From positions 124,001 to 188,000 of the forward strand of contig NZ_RQET01000008.1 of the NCBI RefSeq assembly GCF_004769195.1: a stretch of 64,000 bases of DNA. Direction: 5' to 3'. This stretch comes from Leptospira fletcheri. Lineage in GTDB: Bacteria > Spirochaetota > Leptospiria > Leptospirales > Leptospiraceae. The position numbers and the translations under genes are program-made. The notes under the pieces are model-generated. The model ran no database searches and had not been told where the DNA came from. It saw only the letters and a program-made list of their open reading frames with translations. Positions 1 to 7,633 of this stretch are shown piece by piece. Each line of letters begins with the position of its first letter. The first letter of the stretch is position 1.

Positions 1-538
1 TTCGGAGAGAGAAAAGCGAAGGGTTCTTATATATATATGGAGTGACGTGCTCCCTATCGGAAGGATCAAACGCCGCTCGATGGGCCGCAGATAAAGTCTT
101 ATAAGAGAAAATTTCCGCGTCCATTCCTCTCGGAAAACTTCTCTCAAGCGTATTCGATACGTAATCGACTCCGCTTTTTTGATACATAAAATAGGACTGA
201 ACAATCTCGGATAGAATCTCTGGATCTATAATCGGACAGTCCGAAGTGACTCGAATTATATTTTCAACTCCGAATTGAGTAGCGGCTTCGTAATACCTCG
301 AAAGAACGTCCGATTCAGATCCTCTATAATAAGGGATATTCATCCGTTCGCAAAGATCGACAACCGGCTGATCGGATTCGTTCGTAGTAGTCGCAATGAT
401 AATCCCGTCTACGAGTCGGACCCGCTGTAACCGTTCTATCTGATACTCTAGTAGTGTTTTATCTATAACTTTCTTGAGTATCTTTCCTGGAAGACGAGTA
501 GATGTCATTCTTGCTTGAACAATAAAAGCCGTCTTCAT
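1..538 (-). CDS. SpsF-like cytidylyltransferase, partial (3' end outside window)
   Basis: Translating from the ATG at 538-536 gives an N-terminus with the nucleotidyltransferase signature QARMTSTRLPGK, followed by IRVTSDCPIID and REHVTPYIY, all typical of SpsF/CMP-sugar cytidylyltransferase-like proteins. This family activates nonulosonic or related sugars as CMP derivatives, or forms part of bifunctional sugar synthases. The frame stays open to base 1, so about 179 codons are visible. It starts 5 bp downstream of the PseC stop, which makes it the fourth gene of the operon. A CMP-pseudaminate synthetase (PseF-like) role fits the context but is inferred. Confidence 0.8.
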   Translation of the reverse strand, partial: MKTAFIVQARMTSTRLPGKILKKVIDKTLLEYQIERLQRVRLVDGIIIATTTNESDQPVVDLCERMNIPYYRGSESDVLSRYYEAATQFGVENIIRVTSDCPIIDPEILSEIVQSYFMYQKSGVDYVSNTLERSFPRGMDAEIFSYKTLSAAHRAAFDPSDREHVTPYIYKNPSLFSLR

Positions 539-543
539 CAGAA

Positions 544-1707
544 TTAGGAGAGAATATCCTTTATAGTCTTAACTACGTATTCTTGCTGCTCATCCGTTAA
601 ATCGTAAAACATAGGAAGACTTAGGACAGATTCGTAGTATTTTTCGGCCTCAGGAAAATCGCCTATACGAAAACCTAGTTTCTGATAATAGGGCTGAGTG
701 TGCACCGGTATGTAATGAACCTGCACTCCTATGCCGCAAGAGCGAAGGTGCTCGAAGAGCTGCTTTCTATTTATTTTAGTCGACCCGGGAATCAGACGTA
801 TCGGGTACAAATGAAAAGCCGATTCCGATTTTGGATCTTGAAACGGAGTGATAATTGGGAGACCTTTCAAAAGCCGTGTGTAATTATCGGCGATCTCCTT
901 ACGTCTACTAATAAATTGATCCAATCTCTTAAGCTGACTCGCCCCTAGGGCAGCCTGGATATCGGTCATCCTATAATTAAAACCCAATTCCGTTTGCTGA
1001 TAATACCAAGCGCCGGCCCCGACCGACTCCGACGTCATTCGCTTCGGATTTCTAGTGATTCCATGCGATCTTAGCAACTGGAACTTTTCGAACAACGAAT
1101 TATCGTTTGTCGTCAACATTCCTCCCTCTCCTGTCGTGATAATCTTAACGGGATGGAAGCTAAAAACGGTGGCATTCGAATACAGACAATTCCCTATACG
1201 CTGCCCCGCATATTTTCCACCTACCGCATGGGACGCATCCTCAATAATCTTAAAGCCATATATCTTACTTAAATCGTAAATCGACTTCATGTCGCAGGAT
1301 TGTCCCGCAAAATGAACGGGAATCACTACTTTGGGCAATCGATTCTTTTTCTCAGCCAGCTTAAGCTTACTGACGAGAGAATCGATATCCATATTATACG
1401 TTTTTGGGTTTATATCGACAAAATCGATATTAGCACCGCAGTACAAAGCACAGTTCGCAGAAGCGACAAATGTATTTGGAGAGGTCCAAACTTCGTCGCC
1501 TTGCCCAATTCCCAGAGCTAAACATGCTATATGAAGTGCGCCTGTTGCATTTGATACTGCGACAGCGTAAGAAGAGCTGCAGTATGCAGATACAGCATTT
1601 TCAAAAGATTCAATGGCGGGTCCCTGTGTAATAAAATCGGATTTCAGAACCTCGACTACAGAATCAATATCGGCTTGATCAATGTTTTGACGACCGTAGG
1701 GAATCAT
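544..1707 (-). CDS. pseC: PseC-like UDP-sugar C4 aminotransferase (DegT/DnrJ/EryC1/StrS family)
   Basis: 387 aa, PLP-dependent aminotransferase of the DegT/DnrJ/EryC1/StrS family. The family transaminates the 4-keto sugar made by the preceding dehydratase; PseC gives UDP-4-amino-4,6-dideoxy-AltNAc. The N-terminus IPYGRQNIDQADID, the substrate-loop phrase SDFITQGP and the PLP-lysine region FSFHPVKIITTGEGG are characteristic. The frame is open further upstream, but the ATG at 1707 (MIPYGRQ) overlaps the pseB stop as ATGA and gives the usual PseC N-terminus. Next to an inverting dehydratase the PseC assignment is good, though a related sugar aminotransferase is possible. Confidence 0.85.
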   Translation of the reverse strand: MIPYGRQNIDQADIDSVVEVLKSDFITQGPAIESFENAVSAYCSSSYAVAVSNATGALHIACLALGIGQGDEVWTSPNTFVASANCALYCGANIDFVDINPKTYNMDIDSLVSKLKLAEKKNRLPKVVIPVHFAGQSCDMKSIYDLSKIYGFKIIEDASHAVGGKYAGQRIGNCLYSNATVFSFHPVKIITTGEGGMLTTNDNSLFEKFQLLRSHGITRNPKRMTSESVGAGAWYYQQTELGFNYRMTDIQAALGASQLKRLDQFISRRKEIADNYTRLLKGLPIITPFQDPKSESAFHLYPIRLIPGSTKINRKQLFEHLRSCGIGVQVHYIPVHTQPYYQKLGFRIGDFPEAEKYYESVLSLPMFYDLTDEQQEYVVKTIKDILS

Positions 1708-2714
1708 ACTCGAAAGGACGGGTCCACGTTTTCCACGATCAGCTTTCGGATCTGCTCGACGGAAAGCCAATCCGAATTAAGTCCGCTACTATAGCGAAAA
1801 TCTTTAGGGCAAAAACCACCATTGAATTTTTTCTTGAACTCGCTCACATTCCAAAGTTCCACGGATGGAAGAATTACAAAATAATCTTTAAACTCGATCG
1901 TATTCATCCCATCGGTTTCAGTTATCATTTCTTCATGTAATTTTTCGCCGGGGCGGATCCCTACGACCTTCATTTCGCAATTAGGTCCAATGGCTTCTGC
2001 GACGACTTTTATATTGTAGCTTGGGATTTTAGGTACGAAAATTTCTCCTCCCCACATATTTTCCAAAGCATATAAGACCAGATCCACTCCTTCTTCCAAG
2101 GTTATATTAAACCGGGTCATGCGCTCATCCGTAATTGGTAAAATTCCTTCTGATCTTTTCTTCAAAAAGAATGGAATCACGCTTCCTCGGCTTCCCATAA
2201 CGTTTCCGTACCGAACCACAGAAAAACGTATATCGTGCTTTCCTCTATAATTATTGGCCGCTACAAAAAGTTTATCAGAACAAAGCTTCGTGGCCCCATA
2301 CAGGTTAATCGGAGCGGCAGCCTTATCTGTGCTTAGTGCAACAACCTGCTTAACTCCCGAATCTATGGCAGCATCAATTACGTTTTGAGAACCCAAAATA
2401 TTGGTCTTTATGGCTTCAAAAGGGTTATACTCCGCGGCCGGAACTTGCTTTAAAGCGGCAGCATGAATAACGACGTTAATTCCTTCCATTGCCCTCATTA
2501 ATCTCGCTTTGTCCCTGATATCTCCAATGAAGTATCTGATCTGCGGGTTCCCTATCTCTGAAATTTCCTGCTGCATCTCGAATTGCTTCAATTCGTCCCT
2601 TGAAAAGACCACTAATCGTTTTAAATTCGGATATTTAGCCAAGACGGTCTGTATAAATTTTTTTCCGAAAGAGCCCGTTCCTCCGGTCACTAGAATAGAT
2701 AAATCATTCAGCAT
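1704..2714 (-). CDS. pseB: PseB-like UDP-GlcNAc 4,6-dehydratase (inverting)
   Basis: 336 aa, extended short-chain dehydrogenase fold. It has an N-terminal NAD(P)-binding GGTGSFG motif (about residues 11-17), a catalytic YGATK motif, and the STDKAAAPINLYGATK stretch typical of inverting 4,6-dehydratases. PseB converts UDP-GlcNAc to UDP-2-acetamido-2,6-dideoxy-L-arabino-4-hexulose, the first step to pseudaminic acid. It lies 57 bp downstream of the ABC permease and overlaps pseC by 4 bp, so the enzymes are translationally coupled. The other pse genes (G, H, I) are not visible and would have to lie beyond base 1. Confidence 0.88.
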   Translation of the reverse strand: MLNDLSILVTGGTGSFGKKFIQTVLAKYPNLKRLVVFSRDELKQFEMQQEISEIGNPQIRYFIGDIRDKARLMRAMEGINVVIHAAALKQVPAAEYNPFEAIKTNILGSQNVIDAAIDSGVKQVVALSTDKAAAPINLYGATKLCSDKLFVAANNYRGKHDIRFSVVRYGNVMGSRGSVIPFFLKKRSEGILPITDERMTRFNITLEEGVDLVLYALENMWGGEIFVPKIPSYNIKVVAEAIGPNCEMKVVGIRPGEKLHEEMITETDGMNTIEFKDYFVILPSVELWNVSEFKKKFNGGFCPKDFRYSSGLNSDWLSVEQIRKLIVENVDPSFRV

Positions 2715-2771
2715 TTAAGTTCCCTTTAGTATAAAAATAAACTGCAAAAATACGCCTCAAAATCAGCCGAT

Positions 2772-3668
2772 TCAAACGGTATCGACGAAGTCCCTTTCCA
2801 CCTTAGAGAACGCAATAACACCGATAAAAAACACGACTAATGTGATAATCCAGCTCTGGGTCCAAGCATACGAATCAAAATATCCCGTCCCCAAAAAAGA
2901 AAAACGGAAGTTTTCGATGATACTAGCCATCGGATTCAAATTATAGAAAACTTTGAACTTTTCCGGTACAATCGATAGCGGATAAACTACCGGAGTGGCA
3001 TACATCGCGAGTTGAACCCCAAAATTTACAAGAAGAGACAAATCGCGATATTTGGTCGTCATTGAAGATACGATGATCCCAAAGCCTAACCCCAAAAGCG
3101 CAATTTGAAATATGAAAATAGGAAACAACAGCACGCTCCACTGCAAAGACAAATCCGCGCCTTCGGAAATATAGTAGATATAAAACAGGATAAACAACGT
3201 AAACTGAATCGAAAATTTGATTAAACTGCTAAAAATTATTGAAACCGGAACGGCTAATCTCGGAAAATATACCTTACTAAAGATTCCCGCATTTGATACA
3301 AAAGTATTCGAAGTATTAATCAAACAATCCGAAAAATATCCCCAAAGAACCGTTCCTGAAAGATAAAAAATAAAGTGCGGAATTCCGTCCGTCGGGACAT
3401 TTGCAATTTTCCCAAAAATAATCGTAAAAATTATCGAAGAGGCCAAAGGCTGTATGATATACCAAACCGGACCCAGAATAGTTTGCTTATATAAAGATAC
3501 AAAATCCCGCTTAACGAATAAAAATATTAGATCTTTATAACGCAATAAATCGCCTAGATGGAGGGCAAATAAGCCTTCCTTCGGACGAATGATTAGATCC
3601 CAATCCCTATTTACTGAATCTTGTGTTTTGTATTTGTTTGCAATTTTATCAAACATTCGTTTTTCCAT
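2772..3668 (-). CDS. ABC-2 type polysaccharide export permease (Wzm-like)
   Basis: 298 aa inner-membrane protein with a cytoplasmic N-terminus of about 55 residues and six hydrophobic segments. The sequence RDFVSLYKQTILGPVWYIIQP is the hallmark of Wzm/KpsM-type permeases. It would export O-polysaccharide or another glycan with a Wzt ATPase. No ATPase gene lies next to it: pseB follows directly. The DNA is distinctly AT-rich (for example 14 G+C in 60 bases at 3481-3540), unlike the regulator upstream. It is the first structural gene after the MarR-like regulator, from which it is separated by 48 bp. Confidence 0.85.
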   Translation of the reverse strand: MEKRMFDKIANKYKTQDSVNRDWDLIIRPKEGLFALHLGDLLRYKDLIFLFVKRDFVSLYKQTILGPVWYIIQPLASSIIFTIIFGKIANVPTDGIPHFIFYLSGTVLWGYFSDCLINTSNTFVSNAGIFSKVYFPRLAVPVSIIFSSLIKFSIQFTLFILFYIYYISEGADLSLQWSVLLFPIFIFQIALLGLGFGIIVSSMTTKYRDLSLLVNFGVQLAMYATPVVYPLSIVPEKFKVFYNLNPMASIIENFRFSFLGTGYFDSYAWTQSWIITLVVFFIGVIAFSKVERDFVDTV

Positions 3669-3716
3669 CTTTCAAAATAAATCGACAGGACTTAGCATTG
3701 ATAGGTCGAATCCGTG

Positions 3717-4058
3717 TCAGACCGACTCGTGCCCCTCCGAAAGCCTCTCCTCACCGATTCCCATCTTTTCCAACTCCTGCTTGAGTTCCTCGTATTCGCG
3801 CTTTTTGATGGAGTAATAGGTAAGCGTTAACTTGATTTTTTCCTCCAGCCCTGCCGGAGTCAGAATATAAGCGTATGCCAGTTTGTTTTTACTGTTCTTG
3901 AAGTTTTTCGCCTTGATCCAACCCTTCTCCAAGAGAGCTTTGAGGCAATAGTTCGTCTTCCCGAGGCTGATGCCTAAGGTGTTGGCCAGATCGCGCTGGT
4001 TAAAATCAGGGCGATCTTCGATCAATTTCAGGATTTTATGCCTGAGCTCGTCATTCAT
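3717..4058 (-). CDS. MarR-type regulator of the polysaccharide locus (EPS-associated family)
   Basis: 113 aa. An N-terminal winged helix-turn-helix (about residues 8-70; [24 protein letters not shown]) is followed by a charged, probably coiled-coil, C-terminus. It resembles the short MarR-like 'EPS-associated' regulators that head O-antigen/EPS loci in several bacteria, including Leptospira. Transcribed toward the permease and pse genes, it is the likely first gene of that transcription unit. Its composition (35 G+C in 60 at 3721-3780) matches the chromosome backbone rather than the AT-rich locus downstream. The DNA target is unknown. Confidence 0.82.
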   Translation of the reverse strand: MNDELRHKILKLIEDRPDFNQRDLANTLGISLGKTNYCLKALLEKGWIKAKNFKNSKNKLAYAYILTPAGLEEKIKLTLTYYSIKKREYEELKQELEKMGIGEERLSEGHESV

Positions 4059-4260
4059 GGGAAATACGATCGGGAATCGGGAAGAAATCGAGGCGCTCTA
4101 TATAGCTTCGCCCCTTGGGTCACAATGCCTTAAAATCGAATCCAGTAAATCGCCGCAAGTAGGTCTGTCAAGAATTTTGTTCAAGAATTGAACGAATGCC
4201 TGGGGACGAAATGGCAGAAAGAACCCCAGCATTTCAATTCCCCTCAGAAAAGTCCGGGCC

Positions 4261-4276
4261 TGTAGGAGCTCCTACA
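4261..4276. repeat. 16-bp perfect palindrome (dispersed element)
   Basis: TGTAGGAGCTCCTACA reads the same on both strands. A diverged relative sits at 30696-30711 (TGTAGGAGGTCATACA). In both places a GC-rich hairpin follows about 100 bp later, so the two form a composite dispersed element. Confidence 0.7.
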
Positions 4277-4356
4277 AAACTTTTCTTCCAAAAAGGAATT
4301 GTAAAACCGGGAATTTTGTGAAATGAGAGCCGGAAAACCCCGCCGCTCCGCTCCAG

Positions 4357-4378
4357 CCCCCGCCCAGTAAGGGTGGGG
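4357..4378. repeat. GC-rich hairpin repeat, copy 1
   Basis: CCCCGCCC (4358-4365), a 5-nt loop, then GGGTGGGG (4371-4378): an 8-bp stem with one G-T pair. Similar hairpins occur at 30596-30617 and 30798-30819. Confidence 0.65.
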
Positions 4379-4444
4379 CCTCTCCTAAAAACTTCACCTC
4401 CCCACATTCCCACCAAACAGCGCCCCGTCCCTCCAAGTAGAAAT

Positions 4445-4471
4445 CTGGCACTTTTAAAATAAGAGTGCCAA
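4445..4471 (+). promoter_or_regulatory. Divergent CIRCE-like element (upstream copy)
   Basis: CTGGCACTT, a 9-nt spacer, then GAGTGCCAA. This keeps the exact 9-9-9 geometry of the HrcA-binding CIRCE element (TTAGCACTC-N9-GAGTGCTAA), with three changes in the left arm and one in the right. It starts exactly 60 bp upstream of the canonical copy. A second HrcA site is inferred. Confidence 0.6.
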
Positions 4472-4504
4472 TTTTTCACAAAAAAATTGAACCTTTTTTC
4501 AAAA

Positions 4505-4531
4505 TTAGCACTCTATCTATATAAGTGCTAA
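4505..4531 (+). promoter_or_regulatory. CIRCE element (HrcA operator)
   Basis: TTAGCACTC, a 9-nt spacer (4514-4522), then AAGTGCTAA. The left arm is the exact CIRCE consensus and the right arm differs at one base. It lies 20 bp before the ATG of the first Hsp20 gene, so HrcA repression of this heat-shock operon is strongly expected. A TTGAAC box at 4487-4492 may be part of the promoter. Confidence 0.9.
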
Positions 4532-4551
4532 AACAAGTGAGGACAACCAAA

Positions 4552-4962
4552 ATGAGGCACCAAGTCGATTTTTACCAAGAAGTGCGCAGGATGCAAAATA
4601 GGATTCACAATCTATTCGAGCCGGTTTGGGAAGGAAACCGCACATTTCCCACTCTGAACGTATATTCGAACCAGGACCAAATCACCGTTACCGCGGAAAT
4701 TCCGGGTTTGACTTCGGAAGACCTAGAGGTCACTGTCGCGCATAATTTATTGACGATCCAAGGGGAAAGTAAGGAACCCGATGTGGATTCGTTAAAGCCG
4801 AGAAGATTGGAACGTTCCAAAGGAAAATTTAAAAGAACCTTGGAATTACCTCTGGCCGTTGATTCGGAAAGAGTACAAGCCACAGTCAAAGACGGGATTC
4901 TAACCCTGGTTTTGCCGATCCAGGAAAACGAAAAACCCAGAAAAATCAAAATAGAAGCCTAA
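4552..4962 (+). CDS. Hsp20-family small heat-shock protein (first)
   Basis: 136 aa alpha-crystallin-domain chaperone, an ATP-independent holdase that binds unfolding proteins in the cytoplasm. The domain runs from about residue 38 (TLNVYSNQDQITVTAEIPG) through the beta-strand phrase DLEVTVAHNLLTIQGE to the conserved VKDGILTLVLP near the C-terminus. The start is the ATG at 4552, preceded by TGAGGA; an in-frame GTG at 4525 lies inside the CIRCE operator and is rejected. It forms an operon with the second Hsp20 gene 29 bp downstream, under HrcA-type control. Confidence 0.92.
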   Translation: MRHQVDFYQEVRRMQNRIHNLFEPVWEGNRTFPTLNVYSNQDQITVTAEIPGLTSEDLEVTVAHNLLTIQGESKEPDVDSLKPRRLERSKGKFKRTLELPLAVDSERVQATVKDGILTLVLPIQENEKPRKIKIEA

Positions 4963-4991
4963 ACTCTTAGGACCGCGAAGGAGAAAACCGA

Positions 4992-5402
4992 ATGAGCATT
5001 TTAGAACTTTCAAAAACCCTAAATAAGAATCCGGAAACAAGTCAAACGGAAGAAGCGAACCGGGAACGGACGGTTCGACCGAGACTGACTCCGGCCGCGG
5101 ACATATATTCCGACGAGGAGAAATACGTTCTCTTATTGGATCTACCCGGAGTCAAAGAAACCGATCTTGAGATCAGTCTAGAAAAGGACGAACTTCGTAT
5201 CGAAGCAAAAACGACCCAACCTACGGTACGCGGAGAATTGAGGTATTCCGAGTACGGAACCGGAGATTTCCGAAGAAGTTTCGCCGTCTCGGAACAACTG
5301 GAAGAGGAGAAAATTTCCGCTACATTCAAAAACGGAATCCTGAAGGTCACCCTTCCCCGCAGAAAACCTGCAAGTAAAAAGATCGAGGTGCAAGTAGACT
5401 AG
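4992..5402 (+). CDS. Hsp20-family small heat-shock protein (second)
   Basis: 136 aa paralogue of the preceding gene. A polar N-terminal arm of about 35 residues is followed by the alpha-crystallin domain (AADIYSDEEKYVLLLDLPG; FKNGILKVTLPRRK). The C-terminus lacks a clear IxI motif. It has a strong AAGGAG ribosome site at 4979-4984 and a strong terminator 48 bp after the stop, so the CIRCE-controlled unit is bicistronic. Paired Hsp20 proteins often form mixed oligomers; that is only an inference here. Confidence 0.92.
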   Translation: MSILELSKTLNKNPETSQTEEANRERTVRPRLTPAADIYSDEEKYVLLLDLPGVKETDLEISLEKDELRIEAKTTQPTVRGELRYSEYGTGDFRRSFAVSEQLEEEKISATFKNGILKVTLPRRKPASKKIEVQVD

Positions 5403-5449
5403 GAACTTTTCCATCAAACCGAACGAAAAAAGACGACAGTCCTGAATCG

Positions 5450-5480
5450 CCCGGGGAATTCCTTCTCCGGGATTTTTTTT
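5450..5480 (+). terminator. Rho-independent terminator of the hsp20 operon
   Basis: CCCGGGGAA (5450-5458), loop TTCC, TTCTCCGGG (5463-5471): a 9-bp stem with one G-T pair, followed by eight T (5473-5480). It ends the heat-shock transcript before the convergent SCO gene. Confidence 0.9.
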
Positions 5481-5569
5481 ACCTTCTGTTCCCTTCGTCC
5501 ACTTTCAGAACGAGAACGATGCGACAAGAATCCGGAGACTTTCCCGCTTACGGGTCTTTGGCAAATCGT

Positions 5570-6196
5570 TTAGATGGTTCTAAGCCAATTCGCAATCCCT
5601 TTTGCAAGTTCTTCCGGACTCGTCCCTGTAGGATACGCGGAGAGAATATTCCCCTTTCGATCCACTAAATACAGCAATAACGTATGGTCCACTCCGTATC
5701 CGCCCATCGTACCGTCCGACAGAGGAACCTTTTTAGAAACCACGCCGAATCCTCTTTGCAGAGCTTCGATCTGATTTTTTCCGCCGGTAAACGCCTTCAA
5801 AGCGTGATCGGGAAAACCTTCCGCATATTTTTCCAGAACTTCCGGAGTGTCTCTTTCCGGGTCTATGGAAACGAATACGGGAACGATCCGTGCCGAATCT
5901 CGACCTAAAAGCTTGTACGCCCTGCCCATTTCCTCGAGCGCGAGAGGGCAAAGGTCCGGACAATGCGCAAAACCGAAGTAAACGAGAAAAACGTCTCCCT
6001 CCAATCCGGAAAGTCTGGTTTCGATTCCTTTAGAATTCTTTAATATTGACGTTTTCCATTCGATCACCGGCTCTTCACTGGCAAATCCCTTCCTTTTTTC
6101 TAAATAGGAAGGGAGGAATCCTACCCCGATTCCGACCGCCACGATCGCAACGCCGATCAGTATCTTAAAATAACCTGTTTGAGATTGCATTTTCAT
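5570..6196 (-). CDS. SCO1/SenC-family copper chaperone
   Basis: 208 aa with one N-terminal membrane anchor (about residues 10-30) and a periplasmic thioredoxin fold. It carries the SCO copper-binding Cys pair in FAHCPDLCPLA and the third ligand His in GVDHTLLLYL. SCO proteins deliver copper to, or reduce cysteines of, copper enzymes, classically the CuA site of cytochrome oxidase. Here it is the last gene of a four-gene copper cluster, 22 bp after the multicopper oxidase, so loading that oxidase or the cupredoxin is the natural guess. Confidence 0.9.
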   Translation of the reverse strand: MKMQSQTGYFKILIGVAIVAVGIGVGFLPSYLEKRKGFASEEPVIEWKTSILKNSKGIETRLSGLEGDVFLVYFGFAHCPDLCPLALEEMGRAYKLLGRDSARIVPVFVSIDPERDTPEVLEKYAEGFPDHALKAFTGGKNQIEALQRGFGVVSKKVPLSDGTMGGYGVDHTLLLYLVDRKGNILSAYPTGTSPEELAKGIANWLRTI

Positions 6197-6218
6197 TTCT
6201 CCCGAGTTTATGGAACCG

Positions 6219-7256
6219 TTATACTGCGACGATCCAGCCCATCGCCCCCCGGTCCGCCATTTTGGTTTGGTGAGGGTGAAACATATACCGCCCTCTTTTC
6301 GTTAAGGTAAATTCCACGATCACTCTTTCCGTTTGTCCGAGGGTGACCACATCCGTATGTTCGTCGGGAGTCAATCTCGTTCCCGTTCTGAAGACGTCGA
6401 AAGTCTGGGAATGCAGATGAAAAGAGGCGATCGGATCGTACTCGGTCATGTTCGCAATGTACAATCTCACTTTCTTCCCTACGGGAACCTTAATGGGAAA
6501 GCGATCGTAAAAGCCGGCGACTCCGTTCCAGGTATATATATCGTTCTGTCCCGTTTCTTTCAGATCCCATCCTGAAAGCACCAGCATATACTCCAATGCC
6601 GGAGGGCGACCTCCCGGTGGATCCACGATAAAGCCTCCGTAAAGTCCTTTGGACATGTGACTCGCCAAAGGAGGAACATGACAATGATAAGGATGAAATC
6701 CCACCGGCCCCGCTTGGATCTTGTATAGTCTCTCTCCGCCTGGAACGACGGGTTCCCAACCGTCTTCTTGCGGATCATGAGATCCGTGAAAATGAATGGA
6801 ATGCGGATGATTGGAATGGTTTCTGAAAAGGATTTCCATTCTCTGACCTTCTCTGGCCCGTAAAACTTTTCCGGGAACGATCCCGTCGAAAGTCCATGCG
6901 TTGACGAAGGTCTCGTGGGCTACCATCAAAGGCATTTCTATGATATTGATTTCCGTTTTAAAAATGGAGCCGCTCGGTGCAGAAGGCAAAGAGGAATGCA
7001 ATTCCATTCTGGATAAAAAATCGGATCCGATCAGATTGGGAGGATGCACCATGCTCCCGTACGAATTTCCTCCGATGGAACCCGGAACCCGGACAGAGGT
7101 GTTCGGTCGAGACGAGGCCGGATCTGCACCGGACGATGTCCTACAGAAAGCAAAGGAGTCTTCTCCTGGCTTGGACTTAATTTTGGAGATTCCCAGACCC
7201 GCCGCTAAACCCGCGCCCCCCAGTCCGATCCAACGCAGAAATTGCTTTCGATTCAC
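6219..7256 (-). CDS. Two-domain multicopper oxidase (laccase-like)
   Basis: 345 aa with an N-terminal signal (RKQFLRWIGLGG, Tat-like but lacking RR), so exported. Two cupredoxin domains follow. Domain 1 holds HPHSIHFHG and YHCHVPP...HMSKGL, giving T2/T3 ligands plus a type-1 Cys-His-(Leu) site. Domain 2 holds FHLHSQTF and MFHPHQTK, giving T2/T3 His pairs, but Pro replaces the type-1 Cys. The type-1 copper is therefore only in domain 1, unlike Streptomyces small laccase. A trimer oxidising Cu(I), organics or N-oxides is expected; the substrate is unknown. It is not NirK: the catalytic Asp position is His. It lies 13 bp from the small membrane protein upstream. Confidence 0.88.
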   Translation of the reverse strand: MNRKQFLRWIGLGGAGLAAGLGISKIKSKPGEDSFAFCRTSSGADPASSRPNTSVRVPGSIGGNSYGSMVHPPNLIGSDFLSRMELHSSLPSAPSGSIFKTEINIIEMPLMVAHETFVNAWTFDGIVPGKVLRAREGQRMEILFRNHSNHPHSIHFHGSHDPQEDGWEPVVPGGERLYKIQAGPVGFHPYHCHVPPLASHMSKGLYGGFIVDPPGGRPPALEYMLVLSGWDLKETGQNDIYTWNGVAGFYDRFPIKVPVGKKVRLYIANMTEYDPIASFHLHSQTFDVFRTGTRLTPDEHTDVVTLGQTERVIVEFTLTKRGRYMFHPHQTKMADRGAMGWIVAV

Positions 7257-7269
7257 CGCAGTCCCTAGA

Positions 7270-7584
7270 TTAAAATCGAGATATGGAAGAAATTACGATC
7301 ACTAAAGCGAGGACAGCCGCTCCCCCGTAAACCAGAGAGTTTCTGGCCCAGGAAGGGATTTTGGATCCTCCGAAAATATGATACGCGCCTGCCCCGAATA
7401 ACGGAACCAGGACGATGGCTGCCGTCCAGAGACTTCCTTGTTTCGGAGTCACATCTTCCCGCTTCGCCAAGTCCACCAGGGCAAGGGGGGCCCATAATGC
7501 AAATAGAATATAGGGAATATAATATCCGTAAAAGTTGAAAAGAAGGACGATAAATCCGGGTTCGTAAATTCCGTTCGTATTCAT
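7270..7584 (-). CDS. Small membrane protein, PLDc_N-like, paralogous to C-terminus of the upstream fusion
   Basis: 104 aa with three hydrophobic segments (about residues 12-36, 50-70, 80-102). The motifs FYGYYIPYIL, LVPLFGAGAYHIFGGSKIPSW match, position for position, the last 100 residues of the 667-aa protein upstream (LFGYILPMLL, LIPYFGGACYLGFAKTDIPKW). It resembles the phospholipase-D N-terminal-like membrane domain (PLDc_N), which is not itself catalytic. It probably anchors or partners the copper proteins. No function can be assigned. Confidence 0.75.
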   Translation of the reverse strand: MNTNGIYEPGFIVLLFNFYGYYIPYILFALWAPLALVDLAKREDVTPKQGSLWTAAIVLVPLFGAGAYHIFGGSKIPSWARNSLVYGGAAVLALVIVISSISRF

Positions 7585-7633
7585 AAAAATCTCCTAATGT
7601 ACTTCAAATTGCTCACACACAAACGCAGAGACC

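Larger units (their letters stand above)
4059..4551. other. Intergenic region: repeats and divergent control region
   Basis: The 493 bp between the divergent MarR-like regulator and hsp20 hold a 16-bp perfect palindrome (4261-4276), a GC-rich hairpin (4357-4378) and two CIRCE-type inverted repeats (4445-4471, 4505-4531). An open frame of 81 codons on the minus strand (4234-4479) runs through these repeats and has no coding signal. The promoter of the polysaccharide locus must lie in the first part, but no convincing -35/-10 pair was identified. Confidence 0.7.

Noticed and set aside
4234..4479. 81-codon minus-strand frame before hsp20
   Set aside because: It runs through the palindrome, GC hairpin and upstream CIRCE copy, and has low-complexity Gly/Arg composition.
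6219..7256. Copper nitrite reductase (NirK)
   Set aside because: The HxHG and HCH pairs supply type-3 ligands and the NirK catalytic Asp position is His, so it is laccase-like.
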